Shown here: positions 8,337-17,230 of the stretch, piece after piece | Layout of the letters: every line of letters begins with the position of its first letter | Position numbering within the stretch: position 1 is the first letter of the stretch | Position numbers and translations under genes: made by a program | Notes under the pieces: model-generated | Seen by the model: the letters and a program-made list of their open reading frames with translations, nothing else | Databases searched by the model: none | Told to the model about the DNA's origin: nothing | From: Bifidobacterium catenulatum PV20-2 | GTDB lineage: Bacteria > Actinomycetota > Actinomycetes > Actinomycetales > Bifidobacteriaceae | Direction: 5' to 3' | Length of the DNA: 64,000 nt | NCBI RefSeq assembly: GCF_000800455.1 | Contig: NZ_CP007456.1 | Location: 2,294,001 to 2,358,000, forward strand

Positions 8337-9769
8337 TCGGCACAGTATTGCCGAATATGCTGGCCGGATTGGCAAACGCACCTTTCGTGTCTTCCGCTGT
8401 GGTAACCGTGCTTTCGGTGCCGTCGATGACGCCGATCACCAATGCCCTGCCCGACATTCCCCGTTCATATACGGCGATCTGCGAATGGGCCGCCTGTATG
8501 GTGTATATCGCGGTGCTGTATCGGCGCGTTCCACTCCAGCGGTCGATCATCGTCAGCGCGGCCGGGCTGCTGCTGCTGACTGCAGTGCAGTATTTTGACG
8601 GCAGTATGCCGATCTGGTTTTGGATTATCGGCATGCTGCTCGCCTTCGCCTGCATGTATGCGACGATTCTGCTTGGCGCGGGCACCGGCAAGCGCGAGGG
8701 CCTGTACATTACGGCGCGCGCGTTCGTGTTGGCGGAATTAGTAGCGTCACTACATTGGCAGATCGTTACGTTCATTGGCATGCGCGATGGTTTCACCGAT
8801 TACGATTGGCGTGCGATCGCGCTGCTGGTCGTTACGTATGCATTGTGCTTCAGTTTGGCTTGGCTGGTTGAACGCGGCAATTTCAGCCAGACCGCGCCGA
8901 CTTTGCCGACCGCTTCCGCCGCGATTGCGACGATGGCCATCATGATCGTCACATTCGCCATGAGCAATTTGAGTTTCGTATCGACGAACACACCGTTTTC
9001 CGGTTCGGTCGGCCAGGAGATCTTCTACATTCGCACGCTGGTTGATTTCTGCGGTTTCGCGATTCTGTATGCACAGCAGGAGCAGGTGCGCCGCATCGAA
9101 GCGAATACGGAACTCGCGTCGATCAACGCGCAACTGGAAAGCCAGCATCAGGAATATCTGCAATCGAAGGAAAACATCGAATCGTTAGGCCGCCTTGCGC
9201 ACGATCTGAAGCATCAAATCACCGCATTGCGTGCCGAAGTCGATCCAAAGCATGCCGCAGCCGGCTTCGAGCAATTGGAGAAATCCGTGCAGCGCTACAG
9301 CGCGCAGCAACATACGGGAAATCCCGTGCTTGACGTTATTCTGACTACGAAAGAGCGCACGTGCGCCGATCGCGGAATCACGTTCACCGCGGTCGCGGAC
9401 GGATCGCTGTTAAGCGGCATGTCGTCGATGGATATCGCGTCGCTGTTCGGCAACGCGCTCGACAATGCGATCGAAGCGACGTCGAAACTGCCGAAACGTG
9501 AACAACGACTAATCAAACTTGCGTTATACGAGCAAAATCACTTTATCGTCATCCGTGTTGAAAATTATTACGATTCCCGACTGAAGAAAGATGCGGAAGG
9601 CAATTTGCGCACCACCAAGCGCGACGATCAGCACCGGCACGGATTCGGCGTAAAGTCAATTCGTCATATCGCGCAACAGTATGGCGGCGAAGTGACGATC
9701 CGCACCGAGGACCACTGGTTCGTGCTGACCGCTCTCATTCCGCGAAAAACCGGCCTTATGGCCATGTGA
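8333..9769 (+). CDS. AgrC-like membrane sensor histidine kinase
   Basis: Partner of the LytTR regulator, 478 residues, starting with GTG inside the regulator's stop codon (GTGA). Six or seven hydrophobic segments fill residues 1-250, then a coiled-coil-like linker. The histidine motif is RLAHDLKHQITALRAE near 290, where HDLKH carries the likely phosphorylated His. The GHKL ATPase domain shows the N-box LFGNALDNAIEA near 380 and a G-rich GFGVKSIRHIAQQYGG near 445. This layout is that of the HPK10/AgrC group, which usually senses small peptides; a ligand is not evident here. Confidence 0.88.
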   Translation: MIGTVLPNMLAGLANAPFVSSAVVTVLSVPSMTPITNALPDIPRSYTAICEWAACMVYIAVLYRRVPLQRSIIVSAAGLLLLTAVQYFDGSMPIWFWIIGMLLAFACMYATILLGAGTGKREGLYITARAFVLAELVASLHWQIVTFIGMRDGFTDYDWRAIALLVVTYALCFSLAWLVERGNFSQTAPTLPTASAAIATMAIMIVTFAMSNLSFVSTNTPFSGSVGQEIFYIRTLVDFCGFAILYAQQEQVRRIEANTELASINAQLESQHQEYLQSKENIESLGRLAHDLKHQITALRAEVDPKHAAAGFEQLEKSVQRYSAQQHTGNPVLDVILTTKERTCADRGITFTAVADGSLLSGMSSMDIASLFGNALDNAIEATSKLPKREQRLIKLALYEQNHFIVIRVENYYDSRLKKDAEGNLRTTKRDDQHRHGFGVKSIRHIAQQYGGEVTIRTEDHWFVLTALIPRKTGLMAM

Positions 9770-9806
9770 GGATGGTGTCCATGTGAGGATTGCGAGCCGG
9801 CACTGC

Positions 9807-9830
9807 GAAGGCTAACGATCTACAGCCTTC
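9807..9830. terminator. Weak hairpin between convergent genes
   Basis: Arms gaaggct / agccttc span the stop codon of the ClC gene in the short gap between convergent genes. Confidence 0.35.
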
Positions 9831-11152
9831 ACCCACGGCAGATGCCAAGCGGCAAGCGGTTTGGCCAGACGGGAGGAGGTGAACGCGCTGACGGCCACCG
9901 CGAGTCCGATTGGCACGAACAGGTTAATCGGAGTGTCAGCCAACTCCATCACCAGGCAGATCGCCATCAACGGCGCCTGCTGAGAGGCGGCGAGCAGCGC
10001 GCACGCACCCAGCAGAGCATACATGCCAATCGAATTCGTGTGGAATACCTGCATCCACAGAATGCCGAGCAACGCACCCCCCGAAGCACCGAGCGCAATA
10101 CCCGGTTGCAACACACCGCCGGAAGCGCCGGAACGGATCGTCAACAGTGTGACAATCGCCTTCGCAAGGAATGAAACCAACAAAATCGGCAGCACAGCCA
10201 AATCAACGTCGGATGAGAAACTCAACTGCGCGGTGGCGCGACCATTGCCCATAACCTGCGGCACCCAAATCGCCACCACACCGGTCAGCAAGCCAACGAT
10301 CGGCAGCATCCACAGAATGCCAACGCCCGACGGCTTGGATTTCTCAGCCCACTGCGAGCCGCGACGGAACAGCGCGCCGGCAACGCCGAGAATCATGCCG
10401 GCAACCAGTGCGAACGCCATGTAATCGGGGGTAAACAAACCGTCGGTTTCACCGATCAAATAGAACGTGTGCGTGCCCTTGACCAGCGACGCCACCCACG
10501 AAGCCAGCGCGGAACAGGCGAATGCGAGCGTCACCGTTTCGAGGGTTATGTCGGCGAGCAGAATCTCGACCGCGAAAAACGTGCCCGCAAGCGGCGCGTT
10601 ATACACGCCCGCAAGGCCAGCCGCAGCCGTGATCGCCACCAGCATGCGAGTGTCTTTCGCATCAAGATGCACCCAACGCGCGAACCGTTGACCGAACATC
10701 GCACCCAACTCGCGCGGCGCCACTTCTCGACCAATCGACATGCCCGTACCGACAATGAAAATCTGCAGCAGCACATGCACGACGGTCTGCCAAATCGGCA
10801 TAATATCGCCATTTACCGCCTTTTTAACGGACGGCACTCTCGTGCTGCGCGTACGCAACAGCCACCAAATCACGGCCGCAATGGCCGCACCCGCGGTCAC
10901 GGAAATCAGTCGACGAATCACAGGAACGTTGAACGGGCCGGATTCCTGCGAATTCTCAACATAGCCGAGCGCAAGATGCTCGACGCCGTACAGCATCAAC
11001 GTCAGCAGACCAGCGGCCGCACCAATGGCCACTCCCACAATCACCACCGCCGCAATCAACGCCGGGATTCTGCCAATCTTTGGCTGCGTTCCGTGAGAAT
11101 TCTGCGACTCCTGCGATTCTCGTGTTTTTTGCGATTCCTGCGATTCCCGCAT
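9812..11152 (-). CDS. ClC-family chloride channel / H+-Cl- antiporter
   Basis: Voltage-gated chloride channel family protein, 446 residues, about ten membrane helices. Family motifs seen: GTGMSIGREVAPRELGAM (the GxxxGREGP-like region, with REVAP) near 145 and AAAGLAGVYNAPLAGTFFAVE near 185. ATG 11152 is preceded by aaggag at 8 bases; longer starts up to 11224 lack this. The cytoplasmic N-terminus is a small repeat of Arg/Glu/Ser/Gln units (ESQ repeated), encoded by tandem 9-base units. Whether it is a channel or an exchanger cannot be settled here. Confidence 0.88.
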   Translation of the reverse strand: MRESQESQKTRESQESQNSHGTQPKIGRIPALIAAVVIVGVAIGAAAGLLTLMLYGVEHLALGYVENSQESGPFNVPVIRRLISVTAGAAIAAVIWWLLRTRSTRVPSVKKAVNGDIMPIWQTVVHVLLQIFIVGTGMSIGREVAPRELGAMFGQRFARWVHLDAKDTRMLVAITAAAGLAGVYNAPLAGTFFAVEILLADITLETVTLAFACSALASWVASLVKGTHTFYLIGETDGLFTPDYMAFALVAGMILGVAGALFRRGSQWAEKSKPSGVGILWMLPIVGLLTGVVAIWVPQVMGNGRATAQLSFSSDVDLAVLPILLVSFLAKAIVTLLTIRSGASGGVLQPGIALGASGGALLGILWMQVFHTNSIGMYALLGACALLAASQQAPLMAICLVMELADTPINLFVPIGLAVAVSAFTSSRLAKPLAAWHLPWVKAVDR

Positions 11153-11224
11153 CTGCCGCACTCCTTGCACACCGTCTCCTTCGTTCAATCCACCCCCAAT
11201 TGTCCCACCTGCCGCAACGTCCAT

Positions 11225-11423
11225 TTGTTACGCCCCAAGCGTGGCGATCGGCAGCACCACCGAGCCACATCCATAATGCCCGTCTTGTTTCTGGAAGGTG
11301 CAAATTCGCCTTCAAAAAGTTTGCCGAGGCTTACGCTTCCTGTTGATTCACTGGATTCAGCCAAGCTCATCGGACGCATATGAAGTCTCGCAATGCGAGA
11401 TGATATTCCGCCATTTTTAAACC
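11225..11423 (-). pseudogene. Remnant of a second AAA/DUF4143 ATPase, cut by the IS element
   Basis: The minus strand reads SRIARLHMRPMSLAESSEST, then GSVSLGKLFEGEF and IMDVARWCCR. These match the middle of DUF4143 ATPases, where family members typically read RMRPMSLxESGESTGxVSL and ARWxCRGGWP. Neither the Walker A part nor the DUF4143 end is present. The upstream side is the IS3-type element; beyond it only iterons remain, so the N-terminal part has been lost. The assignment rests on recalled family consensus. Confidence 0.6.
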
Positions 11424-11425
11424 AC

Positions 11426-12855
11426 GGGGCTGCGGACGTTTTCTTGGAGACCGAACGAAAGGATTTTCGTATGTTCAGTCCCGAGGAACGACAGCGCGCG
11501 GTGGAGCTGTACTTCACCACGCCGATGACAACGGCCCAGGTGGTGAGGCATCTGGGATACCCGACCAGGCAGTGCCTGGAACGCTGGCTGGCGAAGGATT
11601 CCCGGTATGCCGGCCATATGGCCAAACCCATCATCCCACTGGAGACAAGGACCAAGGCGATCGAACTGGTGCTGGGCGGCATGCAGCAGAAGCAGGCCGC
11701 CCGACAGCTCGGCGTGAGCATCGGAGCGGTCCACAACTGGGTCAAGGCGTACCGTGAGGGCGGCATGGCCGCGCTGCGACCCAGGAACAGGAACGCCGGC
11801 CAGGCCAACAAGCCAGCGCCGCGACGAAGCCGGAACGCCGGAGCCGTCTGCGATGACGCGGAGGCGTTGCGTCGCAGGGTCGAGGAGTTGGAGCTGGAGA
11901 ACGCGTTGATGCGGGAGGTGGTGGAGGTCATAAAAAAAGACCCAGGCGCCGACCTGCGGCGCCTGTCGAACCTGGAGAAGACGCTGCTGATCGACAGGCT
12001 GCGCCCGACGTATTCACTCAACTCGATGGCATGCTTGCTCGGCATTGCACCGAGCAGCCACCTACTGCCACCACGCCAGGCTCGGGGCTGACAAATACGC
12101 CGGTCTGCGCGTCCGAGTGGCCGAGGCGTTCGCCGCCTCCAAGGGCAGGTACGGGTACCGCCGCGTCAAGGCCGCGCTCAGGACCCGCGTCTCGGAGAAG
12201 GTGATCCGCAGGATCATGAAGGAAGACGGTCTGACGGCGCATGTCCCCAAAAGGCGCAGGTACAGCTCCTACGAGGGCGAGACCACGCCGGCTCCCGACA
12301 ACCTCGTCAACCGCGACTTCACCGCCAAGTCCCCGAACGAGAAGTGGCTCACGGACATCACCGAGATCAAGGCCCGGGACGGGAAGGTGTACCTCTCGCC
12401 GATGATCGACTGCCACGACGGCAGGATCGTCGCGTACACCGCCGGTTTCAGCCCCAACGCGGAGCTCGCCAACAGGATGCTCGTCAAGGCCGCGGAAACG
12501 CTGCCGGAGGGGGCGAAGCCCTTGGTGCATTCCGACCGCGGCTGCCATTACCGGTGGCCCGGATGGCTGGACCTCATGGAACGGTACGGCCTGACGCGCT
12601 CGATGAGCGCGAAGGGCTGTTCGCCGGACAACGCCGCCGCGGAGGGGTTCTTCGGCAGGATGAAGACGGAATCCGTCTATCCCGAGCATTGGGAGGAACG
12701 TACCCGTGACGAGGTGCTCGTCCTGATCGGCGATTACATCCGCTGGTACAACCACGAGCGCATCAAGCAATCACTCGGTTGGATGAGTCCGGTACAATAC
12801 CGTCAGAGCCAAGGAATGGCTGCGTGATCATCTCCAAGAAAACGTCCGCAGCCCC
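11426..12855 (+). mobile_element. IS3-family insertion sequence (1430 bp) with terminal repeats and target duplication
   Basis: Perfect 25-bp terminal inverted repeats (ggggctgcggacgttttctt on the left, continued by ggaga) lie at 11426-11450 and 12831-12855. The element is flanked by the 3-base direct repeat CAC (11423-11425 and 12856-12858), as expected for IS3-type insertion. It sits beside and has disrupted the ATPase remnant. Confidence 0.9.
11471..12827 (+). pseudogene. IS3-family transposase, frameshifted
   Basis: The first part (11471-12091) has two helix-turn-helix regions (TTAQVVRHLGYPTRQCLERW; QAARQLGVSIGAVHNWVKAY), a leucine-zipper-like segment (EALRRRVEELELENALMREV), and then the N-terminal part of the usual second protein (LSNLEKTLLIDRLRPTYSLN). 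The integrase domain continues in another frame (to 12827) with the DDE residues in WLTDITEIK, VHSDRGCHYR and NAAAEGFFGRMK. Frames change near 12055-12065 by +1, not the -1 of programmed IS3 frameshifting. The simplest reading is one extra base in an originally single gene, making this copy probably inactive. Confidence 0.8.
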
Positions 12856-12872
12856 CACTCATCATTCCGCAC

Positions 12873-12932
12873 TTTCGATTTTACGCCAATTGTATTTTCG
12901 ATTTTACGCTGTTTTGACTTTCGATTTTACGC
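12873..12932. repeat. Three 23-bp-spaced iterons (TTTCGATTTTACGC)
   Basis: The 14-mer TTTCGATTTTACGC occurs exactly three times at 12873, 12896 and 12919, each 23 bases apart (about two helical turns). On the minus strand they read GCGTAAAATCGAAA and lie where the 5' end of the lost ATPase gene should have been. Apart from these and a terminator, 12856-13071 holds nothing I recognise. Confidence 0.85.
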
Positions 12933-13001
12933 CGACAGCACTGCTGACGATTGCATTGCGATATTGAGAAATCACGAGAAAGCAGCAAAAGTCATAAGAA
13001 A

Positions 13002-13038
13002 ACCCGCCCGGGAAAAGGAGGAAGACCGGGCGGGTTGA
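13002..13038 (-). terminator. Terminator of the GH3/GtrA-like operon
   Basis: Perfect arms aacccgcccgg / ccgggcgggtt just downstream of the minus-strand operon. Confidence 0.8.
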
Positions 13039-13071
13039 GGAGAGGAAGAAAGGGAAGTCAGCTATGAAGGG

Positions 13072-13629
13072 TTACTTGGTGGCCTCCTTGGAGTCCTTGC
13101 TCTTCGGCATAACCCAGAACTTGAGCAACGGGTAGCTCACGATCACGGCGAGCAGGGTGTTGACCACGGAAGCGATGGTGCCGGCGATGCCAGCGCCCAT
13201 GCCCCAACCCTGGCACAGACCGGTCACATAGCCCGGCAGCACGAGGTTCACAACCACGATGATCACGGCGAGAATCACATACTTCCAAGCGGCGTCCTTG
13301 AAGCTGGAGTCAGACTTGAACACCCACTTCATCTGCACGAAGAAATTCACCACCTGGGCGAGCACCTCGGCAAGCAGGAAGGTGAGGAAGCCGCCCAGAC
13401 CGTTTCCCTGGGTGTCGTAGTTGAAGATCAGTAAGTGGAACGGCTGAGTCAGGCCCATGCCGCTGATGAAGATGGCAGTGCCGATCCACGTCACCACAAA
13501 ACGGGTGATGGTGGAGATGTTCGACAGCAGGTTGAACAGGATGAATTCCCAGATGTTCGGATGATCCTTGATCCACTGGCGGATTGGACCGACCTTCCTG
13601 GCCGGCTGCGTTGCATTGTTATCAGTCAT
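13072..13629 (-). CDS. GtrA-like small membrane protein
   Basis: Integral membrane protein of 185 residues with about four hydrophobic helices, resembling the GtrA/DPMS-flippase family (NLLSNISTITRFVVTW near 35; VVNFFVQMKWVF near 105, the family's usual NF..KKWVF-like site). GtrA relatives often move or support lipid-linked sugars, but the role here is unknown. Its start lies inside the end of the GH3 beta-glucosidase gene (8-base overlap), so the two are coupled. It has a basic C-terminal tail and is followed by a terminator. Confidence 0.7.
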   Translation of the reverse strand: MTDNNATQPARKVGPIRQWIKDHPNIWEFILFNLLSNISTITRFVVTWIGTAIFISGMGLTQPFHLLIFNYDTQGNGLGGFLTFLLAEVLAQVVNFFVQMKWVFKSDSSFKDAAWKYVILAVIIVVVNLVLPGYVTGLCQGWGMGAGIAGTIASVVNTLLAVIVSYPLLKFWVMPKSKDSKEATK

Positions 13630-16051
13630 TGTTCAGCCCCCTTGCAGTGCGCTTGTTTGCGGATTGGTTGCGGAAGAAGCCGGCGATAATGCCGCCCAAT
13701 CCGCGGAAAGTGTGGCCGTTGGCGATTTTGACGATGGCGTCGACCATCGCGGAATCGACCATGCCTTGGGTCATCTTGCTCATGGCTCGCGGAGGCATGT
13801 TCAGGATGAACAGGGTATTAAGGTCCGGAGCACCAGTCTTCTGGCGGATCTTGGCTTCCTGCTTGGTGAGCGTCTTGGCGACGGTACGCGCCACGAAGCC
13901 CTTTGAATCCACCCAAGACATAATCGGATCGTTCACATCGAACGTCACCGGCTTGCCCGGAGCCGCAACCTCATGGCCGAACAGAACGGCCATTTCAGCA
14001 TCGGTCACTTCCTTGACGTGACCGCTGAGGTAATGTCCGAGCGCAACATCTGCGGCAGCGGGCTCGATATCACCGGTAACAGTGAGTGGAATCGAAAGCG
14101 GCAGATGCTCAGCGTTGTCGCCCACCATCAGCGTCCACTCGCCGGATTCCGTCTTCCATTCGTTGCAGGCAACGTCGAAGTGACGGAAGGTGTAACGATC
14201 GAAATCAATGTGCACGCTCTTGCTTTCATGAGCAGCAAGCGAGACCTTGGCGAAGCCCTTGAGTTCGCGATCGGGGCGCAGTACGCCACCCTGCGGACCG
14301 CGCACATACAGCTGCACGACGGTCGAACCGGCAACGTCAGAATCGTTGCAGACCATCACGTCAACGCCCTTCTCACCGGCAGTTGCGGCGCTGTAGGTGA
14401 ACTTGGAATAGCTCAGGCCATAGCCGAACGGGAAGCGCACCGGCACACCAGCGGTTTCGTAATAACGGTAGCCAACGAACGGGCCTTCGCGGTAGATCGC
14501 ATCGCGGCCGATTGCCGGATACCAACCGGAGCTCGGGCAATCCTCGTAACGCACCGGCCAGGTTTCAGCCAAATGGCCGGACGGATTGACTTCGCCGGTC
14601 AGCGCACGTACGGTTGCGGAAGCACCGGCCTGACCGGACAGACCCACGTAAAGCACTGCGGCAACATCATCGATCCACGGCAGTTCCACCGGAGAACCGG
14701 CGACAAGCACGATCACGATCGGCTTGTCAATACCCTTCAGCGCCTCAACCAGATCGTTCTGCACCTGCGGAATCGCCATGCTGGAACGGTCAAGACCTTC
14801 GGATTCGCTACGCTCATCAAGACCGACGACCGCAAGCACCACATCCACATCATCCTTACCGGCCAGTGCGACGGCGTTTTCCACAAGCACGCGATCAGCC
14901 TTGCCTTGACGGTCGTAGCCCTGCTCGTAACCGGCAAGCACCAGACCTTCAGCGTTCTTGACTTCCTCAAGAATGTTCTCTTCCTTGGTGGCGTTCACCT
15001 TGGAGGAGCCGGATCCCTGGTAACGTGCGGTTGCCGCCATATCGCCAACCACGGCCACGCGAGTACCAGCCTTGAACGGCAAAGTTGCGTTATCGTTCTT
15101 CAACAGCACACTGGAGCCTTCAGCCACCTTGCGTGCCACCTCATGATGGGCCGCTGCGACTTCGTCCTTGAGCAGGTCGTTGCGTCCGACGCCGACCAGC
15201 TTGGTCGCTGCGGCGATCTTTGCGACTTCTGCGGCACGAGCGTTGATGTCGGCTTCAGACAAAGTTCCAGCCTTGACCGCACCTTCCAGCTCACGTACGG
15301 AAGTGAAGCCCGGAGACGGCATTTCCAGAGAACCACCGGCCTTGACTGCTGCGACCGCGGAGTTGGATCCACCCCAATCGGAGACGACCATGCCGTCAAA
15401 GCCCCATTCGTCGCGCAGAATCTCCTGCAGTAAATGCTTGTTTTCGTGCGCGTAGACGCCGTTGATCTCGTTGTAGGAGGTCATGATGGTCAGCGGCTTG
15501 GCTTCGCGCACTGCGATTTCGAAACCGGTCAAATACAGTTCGCGCATGGTGCGTTCGTCGACCACGGAGTTGCTGGCCTGACGGCGCAGCTCCTGGCTGT
15601 TGACTGCGAAATGCTTCGGGCATGCGGAAATGCCGTTGCTCTGAATGCCGCGAATCAGGCCTGCTGCCATACGTCCGGCGACAATCGGATCTTCGGAGTA
15701 GTACTCGAAGTTACGTCCGCACAGCGGGTTGCGCTTGATGTTCAAGCCCGGGCCGAGCAGCACGTTCACGTCAAGATCGTGCGCTTCGTTGCCGAGGGCC
15801 TCGCCCATTTCTTCGGCGAGCGCCGGATCCCAAGAATTAGCCACGGTTCCTGCGGTCGGGAAGCAGGTGGCCGGCTTGGATGCGCCAATGCCGAGATGGT
15901 CACCTTCGCCGAGCTGGCGGCGCACACCGTGAGGGCCGTCACTCATCACGAAGCTGGGGATGTCTGCACGGTCGTTGCCCCGCGAATCCCATTCGGATCC
16001 GCCGGAAAGCATTGCGGCCTTTTCAACGACCGAAAGTTCTTCGAGTTTCAT
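13622..16051 (-). CDS. GH3 beta-glucosidase
   Basis: Cytoplasmic glycoside hydrolase family 3 enzyme, 809 residues, with no signal peptide. The N-terminal barrel has the substrate-loop segment MSDGPHGVRRQ near 50, GPGLNIKRNPLCGRNFEYYSE near 120, KHFAVN near 165, and the nucleophile Asp in GMVVSDWGGSN near 235. The C-terminal sandwich and the fibronectin-III-like domain (about 600-700) follow. A further stretch (about 720-809) after the fibronectin-like domain is poorly characterised. ATG 16051 has a ribosome site gggag; upstream residues look non-coding. It probably cleaves beta-glucosides taken up as short oligosaccharides; exact linkage is not predictable. Confidence 0.9.
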   Translation of the reverse strand: MKLEELSVVEKAAMLSGGSEWDSRGNDRADIPSFVMSDGPHGVRRQLGEGDHLGIGASKPATCFPTAGTVANSWDPALAEEMGEALGNEAHDLDVNVLLGPGLNIKRNPLCGRNFEYYSEDPIVAGRMAAGLIRGIQSNGISACPKHFAVNSQELRRQASNSVVDERTMRELYLTGFEIAVREAKPLTIMTSYNEINGVYAHENKHLLQEILRDEWGFDGMVVSDWGGSNSAVAAVKAGGSLEMPSPGFTSVRELEGAVKAGTLSEADINARAAEVAKIAAATKLVGVGRNDLLKDEVAAAHHEVARKVAEGSSVLLKNDNATLPFKAGTRVAVVGDMAATARYQGSGSSKVNATKEENILEEVKNAEGLVLAGYEQGYDRQGKADRVLVENAVALAGKDDVDVVLAVVGLDERSESEGLDRSSMAIPQVQNDLVEALKGIDKPIVIVLVAGSPVELPWIDDVAAVLYVGLSGQAGASATVRALTGEVNPSGHLAETWPVRYEDCPSSGWYPAIGRDAIYREGPFVGYRYYETAGVPVRFPFGYGLSYSKFTYSAATAGEKGVDVMVCNDSDVAGSTVVQLYVRGPQGGVLRPDRELKGFAKVSLAAHESKSVHIDFDRYTFRHFDVACNEWKTESGEWTLMVGDNAEHLPLSIPLTVTGDIEPAAADVALGHYLSGHVKEVTDAEMAVLFGHEVAAPGKPVTFDVNDPIMSWVDSKGFVARTVAKTLTKQEAKIRQKTGAPDLNTLFILNMPPRAMSKMTQGMVDSAMVDAIVKIANGHTFRGLGGIIAGFFRNQSANKRTARGLNND

Positions 16052-16315
16052 TTGGTTCTCCCTTGCACTAAGCACGTCGCAAACCCGCTTTGCCAAGCTT
16101 GCCCTGCTTAGCTCGCGCTGTTTTTCTTGCGATTTCCCGCTGCCGCACCGCGCCGCATCGTGCCGTGCCGCACGCAGGTTTTTGCCGCTAGTTTGATTGA
16201 ACCAGCTTTCGTCACACCACTACCGCTGTATTACACAACCTGTCGTTTTGCCCGCACAATCGGATATTTCTAAACTGATTTCGGAATCAAAGGAACTCAC
16301 ATGGCAGATACGTTT

Positions 16316-17017
16316 TTACCGCTCCGCCGCGCTTTCGTATGCGTTCCATACACACCATACGGCGTAGGAAATGAGCGGACAGATGGTGGCGGAAATAATC
16401 ACGTCGGTCGGATAGTGCAAGCCGAGCAGCAATCGCGAACAGGCGACCGCCACGACAAGCGCGACAGCGCCGATGATCGTCCTGCGGAGAAACACCCGTC
16501 TTCCGTGCGCACACCCGCCATCTTCTCCATCGGGGAAGCATTTGCGCGCGAAATTACGCACGGTAAGAATCATCATGACCGATACGATCACCGCAGCTGC
16601 CGTGTGACCACTCGGAAAACTTGGATCGCCCGGCAACAGACCATTGCCAACGGACGTGATCGGACGGGGGCGTTCGACCAGCCATTTGACGCCGGTCACG
16701 TACAGTATCGGCGCCGCCGACACGACGACATCGCGGATGACGACGCTCCTACTGCCGGTAATACGCGAATCGACAGCGGCGAGCGCGGCGACGATTACGA
16801 TGCAGCCTACCGTTGAAAACAAGTACGCAAGTACCGTGGAGCAGTCGCGCAACCCTTCTGGCAGCGCCGCTAAAGCCTGCAAAATATTGGTTTCACGCAT
16901 TGTTGCGATTGCCGAATTGCGCAATGCGACGCCAATCATAGGCACAATGCCGCACAATATGGCGGTTGCGATTACCACAGCCGCCGCTCTCGCGATCCTT
17001 CTGTTCTTCATATGCAT
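16316..17017 (-). CDS. PAP2-family membrane phosphatase
   Basis: Type-2 phosphatidic-acid-phosphatase-like protein, about 233 residues with six predicted helices. All three catalytic motifs are visible: KWLVERPRP (KX6RP) near 113, PSGHT near 137, and SRLLLGLHYPTDV (SRX5HX3D) near 200. Likely substrates are undecaprenyl pyrophosphate or phosphatidyl phosphates at the outer face of the membrane. Start is ATG 17017 or 17011; both have only weak ribosome sites, and the longer open frame up to 17149 is unlike a membrane protein N-terminus. It is monocistronic, separated from the GH3 operon by 264 bases in which I see no gene. Confidence 0.85.
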   Translation of the reverse strand: MHMKNRRIARAAAVVIATAILCGIVPMIGVALRNSAIATMRETNILQALAALPEGLRDCSTVLAYLFSTVGCIVIVAALAAVDSRITGSRSVVIRDVVVSAAPILYVTGVKWLVERPRPITSVGNGLLPGDPSFPSGHTAAAVIVSVMMILTVRNFARKCFPDGEDGGCAHGRRVFLRRTIIGAVALVVAVACSRLLLGLHYPTDVIISATICPLISYAVWCVWNAYESAAER

Positions 17018-17230
17018 AATTCCAGTTAAGCATAGTTCACCGTGCCGTTGCCATGTGTTCACATCCGGTGTATCCCCGAAAAACGACGGATTGTCCTTCA
17101 AGGTACTTCCACGGCTTCCCCGACACGCACGCCACGAACGACCGCGCAACGCAAATATGGCATACCCGCACAGAAAATACCGGAACGATGCGAGAATCGA
17201 AGTTGGCGTTCAAAAAGAAAGGCAAGAAAT

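Noticed and set aside
11934..12091. Programmed -1 frameshifting at the A7G run of the IS transposase
   Set aside because: The integrase domain lies in the +1 frame relative to the first part, and the N-terminal residues of the second protein are already in the first frame, so a -1 slip would not produce it.
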